DNA of 64,000 nt from VRUE01 sp963702575 (GCA_963702575.1 CAVPCU010000006.1:496001-560000), one strand, 5' to 3'. Positions 26,616-34,796 are shown, counted from the stretch's first letter. Made by a program: numbers and translations. The notes: a model not told the origin generated them from the letters alone.

Positions 26616-27114
26616 CGGGGGTCGTCCGATCGATCCCGGCGTCGAGATCGGCCACGTCCACCTCAAGGTCGCCGACCTCGACCGCGCGCTCGAGTTCTAC
26701 TGCGGCGTGCTCGGCTTCGAGCTGCAGCAGCGGCTCGGCGACGAGGCCGCCTTCGTCTCCGCCGGCGGCTACCACCACCACATCGGCCTCAATACGTGGC
26801 ACTCGAAGGGCGGCTCGCCCCCGCCCCCGGGCAGCACCGGCCTCTTCCACGTCGCGATCCGCTACCCGGCCCGGGCGGCCCTTGCCGACGCTCTGCGGCG
26901 CCTGAGCGAGGCCGGCGTGCCGCTGGAGGGCGCCTCCGACCACGGCGTCAGCGAGGCGCTCTACCTGAGCGACCCGGACGGCAACGGGATCGAGCTCTAC
27001 TGGGACCGCCCGCGCGAGGAGTGGCCGCGTGGGGGCGACGGCAAGCTGACGATGGGCACCGCGCCGCTCGACCTGCGCGGCCTGCTCGCCGAGACCGGGG
27101 GAGGGCCGGGATGA
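26608..27114 (+). CDS. VOC-family (glyoxalase/dioxygenase-like) protein
   Basis: 168 residues, two paired VOC repeats. Metal ligands are visible: GHVHLKVADLDRALEFY, LFHVAIRYP and NGIELYWDRPREEWPR. The layout and the YLSDPDGNGIELYWDRP stretch resemble CatE-type ring-cleavage dioxygenases (YfiE), but substrate is unknown. The ATG at 26608 overlaps the RNase H stop. Confidence 0.88.
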   Translation: MADGGRPIDPGVEIGHVHLKVADLDRALEFYCGVLGFELQQRLGDEAAFVSAGGYHHHIGLNTWHSKGGSPPPPGSTGLFHVAIRYPARAALADALRRLSEAGVPLEGASDHGVSEALYLSDPDGNGIELYWDRPREEWPRGGDGKLTMGTAPLDLRGLLAETGGGPG

Positions 27115-27145
27115 CGTCCGCCGCCGTCGTTAGGTTGCCGCCAAG

Positions 27146-27595
27146 ATGAAGCGAGCCCGCCGCACCCGTCCGTTCGCCGTCGCCGCCGCGCTTGCCCTCG
27201 TCATCTGCGCCGTAACGGCCGCCTTCGCCGTCGCCATGCCGACGGAAAAGACCTACGTCACCAGCGAATGCTCGGGAGCCTCCTTCAAGCCGAAGTCGAT
27301 CGTCCTCACCTGCGGCGACGCGGGCCTGGTCGTGACCAAGCTGCAGTGGCCGCAGTGGGGCGCGACGGAAGCCCACGGCGCCGGCCTCGGCGAACAGAAG
27401 GTCTGCAAGCCCAACTGTGCCGCCGGCAAGGTCGCCAAGGCGGCGATGAAAGTCGTCCTCTCCAAGCCGAAGCTCTGCTCGCAGGACGGCAAGCTCCACT
27501 TCACCAAGGTCCACTACAAGTGGATCCCCGCCGCGCCGGGCGAAGGCCCGAAGCAGGGCAACATCCCGCTGCCCTGCGCGCTCCTCGCGGGCTGA
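27146..27595 (+). CDS. Secreted small protein, six cysteines
   Basis: 149 residues. The N-terminus RARRTRPFAVAAALALVICA is a signal peptide (Arg-rich then hydrophobic), with cleavage likely after AVAMP or AFA. The mature part holds six cysteines, probably three disulfides (ECSG, LTCGD, KVCKPNCA, KLCS, LPCA). SIVLTCGDAGLVVTKLQW recalls small secreted actinobacterial proteins of unknown role. No function is proposed. Confidence 0.75.
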   Translation: MKRARRTRPFAVAAALALVICAVTAAFAVAMPTEKTYVTSECSGASFKPKSIVLTCGDAGLVVTKLQWPQWGATEAHGAGLGEQKVCKPNCAAGKVAKAAMKVVLSKPKLCSQDGKLHFTKVHYKWIPAAPGEGPKQGNIPLPCALLAG

Positions 27596-27599
27596 GCGG

Positions 27600-27782
27600 C
27601 TACTCGTCCTCTCGCGCAGGCACCTCGAGCCGATCGGCGTCGACGACGGCCCAGCCGACGCGCTCGACCAGCTGGCCCGAGAAGTGATCGGACTCGAGGT
27701 CGCTGCTGCTGATGCGCTCTCGATAGACGACCGTGCTCCCGTCCTCCTGCGGCGGATCGGCCACCACCAGTATCTGCGGCAT
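27600..27782 (-). CDS. Small hypothetical protein
   Basis: 60 residues, MPQILVVADPPQEDGSTVVY at the start. GGAGG stands six bases before the ATG at 27782, supporting a real gene; a longer start at 27815 has no such signal. Sequence is acidic and looks like a small beta-rich domain. Convergent with the secreted protein gene, four bases apart. No family recognised. Confidence 0.6.
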   Translation of the reverse strand: MPQILVVADPPQEDGSTVVYRERISSSDLESDHFSGQLVERVGWAVVDADRLEVPAREDE

Positions 27783-27893
27783 GTTGCCTCCTTCGGTCGG
27801 GGTCTGACCCAGCATTCCGATCCCGACTTAGCCCCAAGTCAAAATTAGGTAAAGATCTCCCCCTTCGGCAGGAGGCCGTAGCCTCTCGCTCGC

Positions 27894-28577
27894 ATGAGTA
27901 CGGCCGTCCCAAATCCGGGCACCCGCAGGTCGCAGAGCGCAAACACCCGGCGCTACGACCGCCTCGCCCGCGTCTACAGCACCCTGGAGCCTCTGTATCT
28001 GATCTTCCCCCCGGCTCGCCGCAGGGCCGTCTCCGCCCTCAAGCTCGACCCCGGCGCCGTCGTCTTGGAGATCGGCGCTGGGACCGGGCGCAACCTGCCC
28101 TACCTGATCGAGGCCGTTGGCCCAAGCGGCACGGTGATCGCCGTCGACGCTTCCGCGGGGATGCTGGCCGAGGCTCGCCGCCTGGTCCAGCGACGCGGCT
28201 GGTCGAACGTCGAGCTGATTCAGCAGGATGCCGCCCGGCTGGAAATCGACCGAGAGCTCGACGGCGTGCTGTTCAGCCTCAGCTACTCGGCAATCCCCGA
28301 ACCCCGCCCGGCGCTCGCTCGGGCCTGGCAGCGCCTGCGGCCCGCGGCCCGCGTCGTGGTGATGGACGCCGGGCTGCCGGACAACCGACTCGGCCACCTG
28401 CTCCGCCCAGCTGCCCGCCTTCTCCTCAAGCTTGCCCCGGGCGACGCCTACTCGGACCCGTGGAGCGATCTCGCCGCCTACGGGCCGGTCGAGACCGAGC
28501 GGTTTCTGCTCGGCATCTACTACGTCAGCGTCGTCGCCAAGGGCCGGCAGATAGAATCCGCCCCCGCGCGGCTGTAG
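27894..28577 (+). CDS. Class I SAM-dependent methyltransferase
   Basis: 227 residues. Motif I VVLEIGAGTGRNLPYLIEAV and the following AVDASAGMLAEARRL identify a UbiE-like methyltransferase. No substrate is evident. Its last three codons and stop lie inside the tRNA-Gly gene (10-base overlap). It is the last core gene before the accessory block. Confidence 0.85.
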   Translation: MSTAVPNPGTRRSQSANTRRYDRLARVYSTLEPLYLIFPPARRRAVSALKLDPGAVVLEIGAGTGRNLPYLIEAVGPSGTVIAVDASAGMLAEARRLVQRRGWSNVELIQQDAARLEIDRELDGVLFSLSYSAIPEPRPALARAWQRLRPAARVVVMDAGLPDNRLGHLLRPAARLLLKLAPGDAYSDPWSDLAAYGPVETERFLLGIYYVSVVAKGRQIESAPARL

Positions 28578-28641
28578 CTCAGCTGGCTAGAGCGTCTGCT
28601 TGCCATGCAGAAGGTCGTGGGTTCGAATCCCATCAGCCGCT
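28568..28641 (+). tRNA. tRNA-Gly (GCC)
   Basis: Full cloverleaf: acceptor GCGGCTG/CAGCCGC, D arm GCTC...GAGC, anticodon stem TCTGC/GCAGA with loop TTGCCAT (anticodon GCC), T arm TGGG TTCGAAT CCCA. No encoded CCA. The 3' half, from 28600, recurs at 33486 with further similarity downstream, which marks this gene as an integration site. Confidence 0.96.
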
Positions 28642-28795
28642 TTTTCGCGAATGCCCTGCACGTGGGCGGGTTGGGATCGGCGCAGGTCGCCGAAACCAAA
28701 TGGAACCATCCCCGCATATCGCCTCCATTTTGGGCACTAGTGCCCAAAATGACGCGGATGCGCAGGGATTGGCGGCGATTTCGGCCGATTCCGTC
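28600..28795 (+). repeat. attL-like direct repeat (tRNA-Gly 3' half plus flank)
   Basis: From TTGCCATGCAGAAGGTCG to about 28795 the sequence is repeated at 33486-33690, near-identical through the tRNA part and diverged but alignable beyond it. It contains a perfect palindrome ATTTTGGGCACTAGTGCCC at about 28729-28752. No coding potential is seen in 28642-28898; reading frames here on the minus strand are complements of the tRNA and flank. Confidence 0.8.
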
Positions 28796-28898
28796 GTGCT
28801 TTCGGCCAGCGGCGGAGCTACGGTCGACCAGCCGACATAAGCAAAGTGCCGGGCCGCGCAGCAACGCGCGGGGCAGCTTGAAGCCTGTGACTTCTGCG

Positions 28899-29924
28899 TT
28901 AGTCGCGGCGGTGACGACGAAAGAGCTTGCCTCTGAACTCATGCCATCGGATCGCGATCCGGTCGCCGAGGGTCAACTTGCCGACCTCGTCGCCGGCGAT
29001 TTCGATCAGCTCATCCGCCAATCGCGCTTCCCAGTCAGGCTGCTCTAGAGCCCGAGCGAACTTGATCATGCAAAGCCACCAAACGGTCTCGAGATGGCGG
29101 CCGTCCATGTTGTTGAGGTCGAGCAGCAGATAGATCTGCTGGGTGAAGAGCCAGGCGGCGTTCCAGCTGACGATCAGCATCGGGTCGTCGGACTTCTCGA
29201 CCTTGCCCTTTTCGGTCGGCGTGAAGGGGAGCCCGATCGTGGTGTGGTGGACACACTGGCTGAGCCACTTGTGGGTGACCAGATCCATTCGGCGCAGCAA
29301 TGCTTTTTCGCCGCCGGCAAAGCGAGGATGGAACATCTTGTGTTCGGCGGCGGCCTCCTCCAGCCAGTGGACGAGCTTGCGTAGTTTCACGTCCTGGCCT
29401 TCGCCGTGGCCCTCTCGGCCAGGATCCCACCAGTTGCGCTGGGCCTCCTTGCCGAACTCCTCGAACAGGTCCTTGGCCCGGGCCTCGGCGCCATCGGGCA
29501 CCGAAAGCGGTGGCCCCATCGTCATCCCGGTCTCCCGCTGGAGCTTGCGTTGGTGTAGGGCGATGGCTTCGCGCTGGCGCAGGAACCTCTCGACCAGCCA
29601 GTCCGGCTCTTCGTGGTTGTAGAGCAACCAGTGGCCGATCACCACGTCCTCGAACAGTGAGCGCGAGAGCATCGCGGCCTGGACGGCAAGGCCCTCCCGC
29701 AAAAGCTTGCAGATGCCGTCGAAGGTGCGTCCGGAGCGGGCGACGGTGGCATAGATGAGCGCTTCCCAATCGCCCTGCCACTGGTAGCCGGCTTTCTTGG
29801 TGAAGAACAGAAGCTGCTCCATCGATTCGATCAGCTCCTCACGGCTGACGCCGCCGCCGATCTCTTCCGCCAGGTAGTCGTCGGCTCCGTCTTCGTCGCG
29901 CTCGATGAACCCGCCTTCGACCAT
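28899..29924 (-). CDS. Hypothetical cargo protein, helical (DUF5677-like)
   Basis: 341 residues, mostly helical and soluble. The stretch VQAAMLSRSLFEDVVIGHWLL resembles the conserved 'RSLFE' helix of DUF5677-type proteins, which occur in mobile and defence-associated loci; the rest (WWDPGREGHGEG, FRRHRRD basic C-terminus) gives no catalytic motif. First gene inside the tRNA-Gly-bounded block, transcribed toward the tRNA. Function unknown. Confidence 0.65.
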   Translation of the reverse strand: MVEGGFIERDEDGADDYLAEEIGGGVSREELIESMEQLLFFTKKAGYQWQGDWEALIYATVARSGRTFDGICKLLREGLAVQAAMLSRSLFEDVVIGHWLLYNHEEPDWLVERFLRQREAIALHQRKLQRETGMTMGPPLSVPDGAEARAKDLFEEFGKEAQRNWWDPGREGHGEGQDVKLRKLVHWLEEAAAEHKMFHPRFAGGEKALLRRMDLVTHKWLSQCVHHTTIGLPFTPTEKGKVEKSDDPMLIVSWNAAWLFTQQIYLLLDLNNMDGRHLETVWWLCMIKFARALEQPDWEARLADELIEIAGDEVGKLTLGDRIAIRWHEFRGKLFRRHRRD

Positions 29925-29976
29925 GTCTCCATCCTGCGGGTCGGTGCGGACGCTGACCTGCGGCCTTTTTTGGTCG

Positions 29977-31737
29977 CTACGGCGAGCCGACGCCGTAGCG
30001 TTCGCGGATCAGCGCTTCGACCTCGTCTTGGGCGGTCGGCTCGGGGCCTGGTACTGAAGAGTCAAAGCCCCAGCGCTCGAAGAAGAAGACCGCGTTTGCC
30101 CGCGCCAGCAAGCTGAAGGGCCCAGGGCGGTTCATCGCCTGTGCCCAGACGAGTTCGGCCTGCTCGCGAAAACCCTGCTTCCAGAGACAAATCGCCGCGT
30201 AGGTCTCAGCCCAAGCCTCGGTCAGGTCGGTGCGGCCGACGATTGCGACCCAGTCGTAGTAGGGGTAGGCACGGTTCCATTCCTGGGCCTCCATCAGCTT
30301 CCAGCCGCGCTTCATGAAGCTCTTGCGAATCAGCTGGAAGCGCCACTCACACCAGCGCGCGCGGAGACGGTGCCCGCCCCAGTGATGGCCGTCGTAGGCA
30401 TTTGCGTAGAGGATCGGCGAGGGAGGAACGCGGTGGAAACGCAGCGGCGGCCAATGAAAGCCGAGCGCGTCGACTTGGATCCGGGGCCGCGCCCTGATCG
30501 CCCGCGAGTACCAGCGGCCGGCCTCAGCCCCCTCGCGCTTCGCGGCGGCTTCATCGCCAGCGGCGTGGGCGTGCTCGAGCGCCCGCCAGGCTCGCACGCC
30601 GGCGGCGCGGCGCACGTACCACTGCCGTTGGTAGCCGCTGCGCGAGCGCAGAAGCTCGTCAAGTAGCACCGAGCCTTCCGCGCGCTCACGCTCATCGGCA
30701 GCGGCGAAGTCGAGGATCGCGAAGAGGTTGTAAGTGCTCTGCTCGCGCTGAGGGTCCGTCTCGTCGGCTCGTGCCAAGCGCAGCGTCTGGAGCATCTCGG
30801 CCCGCGCCTCAAGCGGGGGCTGGCGGCCGAGCTCGGCGTCGGCGTTGACCCAGCGGAGCAGTAGGTGGGCGAGCTCTCGCAAGAGCGCCGGGGAGGGATC
30901 GGGGCCGGCGGCGCGCTCGCGTAGGGACTCGATCCCCAGCTCGACCTGGTCGAGCTCAGAGAGGGCACGGGCACGAGCGGAGCGGAGCGCGTCGATCTGG
31001 GCATTGGTGCTCTCGCCGGCGACGGCGAGAGCCCGGTCGAGCAACTCGAGTGCCCGCTCGGGTTCATGCATCGCCAGGGCGAGGCGGCCGTTGACGCCGC
31101 GTAGGAGTGCCTCGAGATCGCGACAGAACTCGAAGGGAAACTCCTCGTCGGAGACGCCGACCTGGGGCGTGAGGCTGCTGACGAAGGGACCGAAGCGCGG
31201 ACTGGCCGGGGTGCGGTCGCGGGTGAACCAATCGATATGGGTGGTTGAGGAGTAGGCGGGCTCGAGCAGACGCGGAAAGACCGACCAGCCCCCTCCGGGA
31301 CGAGCGGCAACTCGCCCGTGGAGGACAAAGAGGCCACCCAGCCGCTTACGCGTCTTCTCGGCGAACTCTTGCTCGTCGGATCCGATGACGACCTCCACCG
31401 GCTGAACGACATCGTGCTGATCGACCGGCAGGTGCTCGCGCAGGGTGTCGAGCACGATTCGCTGGGCCTCCTCGGCGTGGCCCGCAGCACCGCCGCCCTC
31501 AAAGAAGCGCGGGACGAGAAGCAGGGCGCCGCGACAACGACGTCGAGCGCGATGCCACCGCACTCCACCGGCGCCGCAGACAAGCGCCAGCACCACGGCT
31601 GCGATTCGCAATTCGGCGGACGGCGCGGCGATCACAGCGGCCACAAGGACGAGTGCGGCAAAGCACCAGAAGAAGCGGTGCAGGCGGAAGTGAAACGCCC
31701 ACATCCGAGAGACAATGCGATCCAAAGCGCCGACCAT
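29977..31737 (-). CDS. Hypothetical membrane protein with TPR-like C-terminus
   Basis: 586 residues from ATG 31737 (MVGALDRIVSRMWAFHFRLH); a frame extension to 31800 has no good start signal. Two adjacent membrane segments lie at about 20-60 (FFWCFAALVLVAAVIAAPSA and LRIAAVVLALVCGAGG), followed by a cytoplasmic part with helical repeats such as RALELLDRALAVAGESTNAQ, suggestive of TPR. No enzyme motif recognised. Upstream of, and probably co-transcribed with, the gene ending at 28899. Confidence 0.65.
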   Translation of the reverse strand: MVGALDRIVSRMWAFHFRLHRFFWCFAALVLVAAVIAAPSAELRIAAVVLALVCGAGGVRWHRARRRCRGALLLVPRFFEGGGAAGHAEEAQRIVLDTLREHLPVDQHDVVQPVEVVIGSDEQEFAEKTRKRLGGLFVLHGRVAARPGGGWSVFPRLLEPAYSSTTHIDWFTRDRTPASPRFGPFVSSLTPQVGVSDEEFPFEFCRDLEALLRGVNGRLALAMHEPERALELLDRALAVAGESTNAQIDALRSARARALSELDQVELGIESLRERAAGPDPSPALLRELAHLLLRWVNADAELGRQPPLEARAEMLQTLRLARADETDPQREQSTYNLFAILDFAAADERERAEGSVLLDELLRSRSGYQRQWYVRRAAGVRAWRALEHAHAAGDEAAAKREGAEAGRWYSRAIRARPRIQVDALGFHWPPLRFHRVPPSPILYANAYDGHHWGGHRLRARWCEWRFQLIRKSFMKRGWKLMEAQEWNRAYPYYDWVAIVGRTDLTEAWAETYAAICLWKQGFREQAELVWAQAMNRPGPFSLLARANAVFFFERWGFDSSVPGPEPTAQDEVEALIRERYGVGSP

Positions 31738-31778
31738 CGGTTCACCGTAGTAGAGGGCGAGGCGTAAACCCCCACGCT

Positions 31779-32315
31779 GTGTACAGTTCCGCCGTGGCAT
31801 GCGAGCTTGAGCTCGACGGGATTGTCGCCGTCCTGCAGACTGTCGTTCGCGACCCCGAGCTCGAAGACCGGCCTCTCGACAAAGAGCGAGGGCTGGGGGA
31901 GGACATCTTCTTCGCGGTGAACGGGCTCGTGACCAACCAGTTCGGGGGGCGCATAGAGCTCTCGCGCGAAGTGGAGCTCCGGCGCGGAAGCCTGGTCATT
32001 GTTCTCACATTGGTGACGGTCGGGCGTGTGATCATCGAATACGGGGCGTTGATGCAGGGCCTACGAGAGCTCGCGCGACTGGTGCCCGACCGCATCCGCG
32101 ACGTTTTCGGACGCCGTCGCCCGGTCCCAGGCCCGGTCCCAGGCCCGGTCCCAGGCTGGATCGAACCCACGCAGGTGATCCTCGGCCCCACTGTTCTGGT
32201 TGCGCGACCGGTGAGGCCGAGCCTCTCCGCCTCACCGACGATGACGATTGCGCTCTCTGCAGGCGGCGGAGCGGCGCTGATTGTCGCCGGCGTCCTGCTC
32301 GGTCACTTCCTCTAA
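31779..32315 (+). CDS. Hypothetical protein with two membrane segments and PVPG repeats
   Basis: 178 residues from GTG 31779; GTG 31794 is an alternative. The soluble N-terminal 60 residues are followed by a hydrophobic helix (VIVLTLVTVGRVIIEYGAL), a proline linker made of three tandem PGPV units encoded by 12-base repeats, and a C-terminal membrane helix (IALSAGGGAALIVAGVLLGH). Divergent from the membrane protein ending at 29977. No family recognised. Confidence 0.55.
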   Translation: MYSSAVACELELDGIVAVLQTVVRDPELEDRPLDKERGLGEDIFFAVNGLVTNQFGGRIELSREVELRRGSLVIVLTLVTVGRVIIEYGALMQGLRELARLVPDRIRDVFGRRRPVPGPVPGPVPGWIEPTQVILGPTVLVARPVRPSLSASPTMTIALSAGGGAALIVAGVLLGHFL

Positions 32316-32380
32316 TCGTTATTGCGCCGTCGTGCGGCTTGTGTGCAGGTAGGTCAGGTAGCCTGCTATCGTGAGATGCG

Positions 32381-32725
32381 ATGAAGACGATGCATCTGGA
32401 CCCGACAGCTGGCGATCAGGCCGCCTCGGTTGCCGAGGAGGTCGACAAGCTGCTACGCGAAGGCAAGCAGGTGGCGGTGACCGTGGCCGAGGAGCAGGAG
32501 TTGCTTTCCCCTCAACAGGCGGCACGGCGGCTTGGCTTCTCTCGCCAGCACGTGAGGCGCCTGATCGACTACGGCAAGCTTGAAGCACGCAAGCTTCCAG
32601 GGTCGAGCTACTGGAAGATTCCGCTGTCGTCGGTGCTTGCCCTTGAAGAGCGCCGCGCCGAGAGCGACCGCCTTACCGCTGAATGGTCTCGCGATCTCGA
32701 CACGATGGGCGCTCCGGCTGAGTGA
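32381..32725 (+). CDS. HTH DNA-binding antitoxin-like protein
   Basis: 114 residues. An excisionase/MerR-type helix-turn-helix, LLSPQQAARRLGFSRQHVRR, occupies residues 41-60, followed by KLPGSSYWKIPLSSVLALEE, the wing. The N-terminal 40 residues are acidic. Overlaps the PIN-domain gene (GTGA), the layout of HTH/PIN toxin-antitoxin pairs. The C-terminal tail is duplicated in degraded form at 34016-34098. Confidence 0.85.
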   Translation: MKTMHLDPTAGDQAASVAEEVDKLLREGKQVAVTVAEEQELLSPQQAARRLGFSRQHVRRLIDYGKLEARKLPGSSYWKIPLSSVLALEERRAESDRLTAEWSRDLDTMGAPAE

Positions 32726-33300
32726 GCCGCACAGGTCCGCCGCGCGCGGTTCTCGATAGTGACATCGTCTTCTCGCGCGTCCTGCACGAGCTCATGGGGC
32801 GCGTCGCCAAACGCCTCGGACTGCTCGATCTTGTCTGGAGCGAGGAACTGTTGACGGAGGCCAGGAGATCGCTTGTCGAGAAGAAGGGGCTCTCCGGGGA
32901 TGCTGCGGCGCGCTGGGTCGGCTACCTGCCACAAAACTTTCCCAACGGGGAGACTGACCTCACCGGTGCGGCAGCGAGCATCGACATCAACGCGCTCACC
33001 GACGACTCGGACGACCATCATGTCTGCCGGCTGGCGATCGCTTCGGGCGCCGCCTACCTCTTTACACACGACCGCGGCTACCTACGCTCGGCTCTTCAAG
33101 GGCACGGCGTCGAGGTCACCGCCCCAGACTCGTTCCTCACGGCGGCTTTCGATGAGGTCTCCGAGGGTTTCCTCGACCTGCTCGAGAGACAGGCGGCCGA
33201 CTGGGCTGGAGGGCGATCGGTCGACGAGTTGCTTGCCGCGATCGAGCGCGCCGGGGCGGCGGGCTTCGCCGGCAAAGCGCGCGCTGCATTCGGCCACTGA
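32722..33300 (+). CDS. PIN-domain toxin-like protein
   Basis: 192 residues. PIN acids: LDSDIVFSRVLHEL (Asp), EELLTEARRSL (Glu), DDSDDHHVCRLAI (Asp) and THDRGYLRS (Asp). The C-terminal 55 residues are an added helical tail beyond the usual 135-residue VapC. GTG start overlapping the HTH gene. Predicted ribonuclease toxin held by the HTH protein; inferred from family and layout. Confidence 0.85.
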   Translation: MSRTGPPRAVLDSDIVFSRVLHELMGRVAKRLGLLDLVWSEELLTEARRSLVEKKGLSGDAAARWVGYLPQNFPNGETDLTGAAASIDINALTDDSDDHHVCRLAIASGAAYLFTHDRGYLRSALQGHGVEVTAPDSFLTAAFDEVSEGFLDLLERQAADWAGGRSVDELLAAIERAGAAGFAGKARAAFGH

Positions 33301-33736
33301 GCGCGAACGCGGCGAATTGGAACCGGTCTCCTTGATTTCGGGCACTTCTGGCGAGAAGTGCCCGAAACGCCGCATATCGGCGCACATCCACGCGTATCGG
33401 CGGCGGCGAGCGCCGATCGCGCCACCAGGAAATCTCCTGCAAATCGATGGGTTCTAGTGCTGCACTCGCCAAGACGCTGGTGTAATTGCCATGCAGAAGG
33501 TCGAGGGTTCGAATCCCTTCAGCCGCTTTTTCGGGAATGCCCTGCACATGGGCCGGTTGGTGTCGGCGCGGGTCGCCGAAACAAGATCGAACCATCCACG
33601 CATATCGCCGTTATTCCAGGCACTAATGCGCATTAGTGCCTGGAACTGCCCGGGATGCGCGGCGATTGGTGCCGATTCCGTCTTGCATTGATCCCGTGGT
33701 GGCGGTAACGGGCGGCCGGCGAGGTACCCTAGACCC
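33301..33736. other. Non-coding stretch with tRNA-Gly fragment and hairpins
   Basis: No gene is supported here. It contains a palindrome around 33338-33366 (TTTCGGGCACTTCTGGCGAG followed by the complementary arm), the tRNA-Gly 3' fragment from 33486, and another palindrome around 33614-33648 (CAGGCACTAATGCGCATTAG, then TGCCTGG). Predicted peptides on either strand here are conceptual translations of tRNA and flank. Confidence 0.75.
33486..33690 (+). repeat. attR-like direct repeat with tRNA-Gly 3' fragment
   Basis: Matches 28600-28795. The T arm reads AGGG TTCGAAT CCCT instead of TGGG TTCGAAT CCCA: both partners of the outer pair are swapped, so the fold is kept. The 5' half of the tRNA is absent. 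This is the pattern left when an element carrying a tRNA end integrates into a tRNA gene. Confidence 0.8.
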
Positions 33737-33970
33737 ATGGCCCAGGAACGAATCACCGTCGACCCGAACCGGATGCGGGGTTTGCCCTGCATCCGCGACA
33801 CCCGCGTCACGGTCAGCGCGGTGCTCGGCCAGTTGGCCGCGGGCGCCGGCATCGATGACCTGCTGGCCGACTACCCCTATCTGGAACGCGAGGACGTCCT
33901 CGCTGCGCTCGAATACGCCGCAGCAGCTACGCAGGAGCGCGAGCTGGCAGTGGTAGCGCCGGCAGCGTGA
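33737..33970 (+). CDS. DUF433 antitoxin-like protein
   Basis: 77 residues. ITVDPNRMRGLPCIRDTRVT is the characteristic DUF433 beginning ('P.vrGtPvi.GTRi.v'), followed by the HTH-like DDLLADYPYLEREDVLAALE. DUF433 proteins are antitoxins of DUF5615 PIN-like toxins; the start of such a toxin follows directly with a GTGA overlap, but is truncated. Confidence 0.85.
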   Translation: MAQERITVDPNRMRGLPCIRDTRVTVSAVLGQLAAGAGIDDLLADYPYLEREDVLAALEYAAAATQERELAVVAPAA

Positions 33971-34098
33971 AGCTGCTCCTTGACGCGAACCTCTCGCCCG
34001 AGGTTGCACGGCCCCTCAAAGAGCGCCGCGCCGAGGGCGATCGCATCGCTACCGATTGGTGACGCGACCTCGACGCGATGGGCGCACCAGCCGGGTAA
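33967..34098 (+). pseudogene. Truncated DUF5615 toxin fused to a duplicated HTH antitoxin tail
   Basis: Codons 1-17 (MKLLLDANLSPEVARPL) are the N-terminus of a DUF5615 PIN-like toxin. From the next codon the sequence switches to KERRAEGDRIATDW, stop at 34062, then RDLDAMGAPAG, stop at 34098. That second part is a degraded copy of the tail of the HTH protein at 32640-32725 (EERRAESDRLTAEW...RDLDTMGAPAE). A recombination joint lies near 34013. The toxin core is gone. Confidence 0.75.
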
Positions 34099-34195
34099 GT
34101 CCTCGACCTTAAGACTCGCTCCACTCTCCATAAGGGAGCGTTATGGGGCGAGAACCTCGGGGTCCAGCCAAGGGTGAGCCGAGCGTTCATTTAGG

Positions 34196-34626
34196 TTAAG
34201 TACTGCAACGAGACAGAGCGTCCGTCAGGTTCCACATCTCGAGATAGGGCTCTGGGGCTGCAAGCCCGGCCAGATGGCGCCGATAGCGACCATAGGCGAC
34301 GACCAGCCCGGCATAGATAGCCGCGCGAAACGCTTCGTCGAGAGAGATGGCCTCTACCCGATGATCTGAGTGGTACCCGGCGAGCAGACACTCGATGCGA
34401 TCTAGGGCTATTTCGCCATCGGCGCAGTGCGCAAGAACGGCTTGGGCGAGGTCGAATACCGGCCGATCCAGAGCCGCGTCCTCCCAGTCGATGAGGACGA
34501 GAATGCCGTCGGCAGCGACGAGGATGTTGTCGCGAAACGGATCCCCGTGGGTCAGCGAGCACGGACCTCCTTCTTCTGCCACGTCTGCAGTTCGGGCATG
34601 TTGTTGCAGCGCCCATCGGGGAAAGG
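34196..34626 (-). pseudogene. APH/homoserine-kinase-like phosphotransferase, C-terminal half (split by IS21)
   Basis: Carries the catalytic part of an aminoglycoside-phosphotransferase-fold kinase: Brenner motif LTHGDPFRDNILV and the metal-binding IDWEDAALDRPVFDLAQ. Reading upstream it runs into the end of the IS21 element at 34627. The N-terminal half lies at 37259-37730. Joining the two at the 6-bp target duplication, counted once, gives 897 bases, exactly 299 codons in one frame, so the gene was intact before insertion. Probably non-functional now. Confidence 0.88.
34621..34626. repeat. Target-site duplication, left (GAAAGG)
   Basis: GAAAGG immediately before the element's TGTCAACGGCC end; the same six bases follow the right end at 37259-37264. 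Confidence 0.88.
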
Positions 34627-34720
34627 TGTCAACGGCCATCGGTTTCTCCCCAGCGGCGGCCATCCAACCTCCCCGCTGACGGCCACGTTTATTCCCCACC
34701 GGCGGCCATCGGTTCTCCCC
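34627..34720. repeat. IS21 left terminal repeat array
   Basis: Four spaced copies of the GGCGGCCAT...TCTCCCC unit, inverted relative to the right end. These are the transposase binding sites of IS21 elements. No gene in 34721-34796. Confidence 0.8.
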
Positions 34721-34796
34721 GCTTGAGCCCTTCTCTCGCAGCGGCGTAGCGGAGGCCGTAGGCCGTAGCGCAGCTGCTGCGAGCGGAGCTCTTGCG

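Noticed and set aside
28520..28942. Minus-strand peptide containing KKRLMGFEPTTFCMA
   Set aside because: This well-known false peptide is the reverse translation of a tRNA gene. The matching frame at 33454-33852 and WARTSDLRLVEAALSQLSY at 48063-48392 are the same artefact.
32118..32157. Tandem 12-base repeats as a CRISPR or regulatory array
   Set aside because: They encode the in-frame PGPV linker, have no spacers and are only three units. No CRISPR array was seen in the window.
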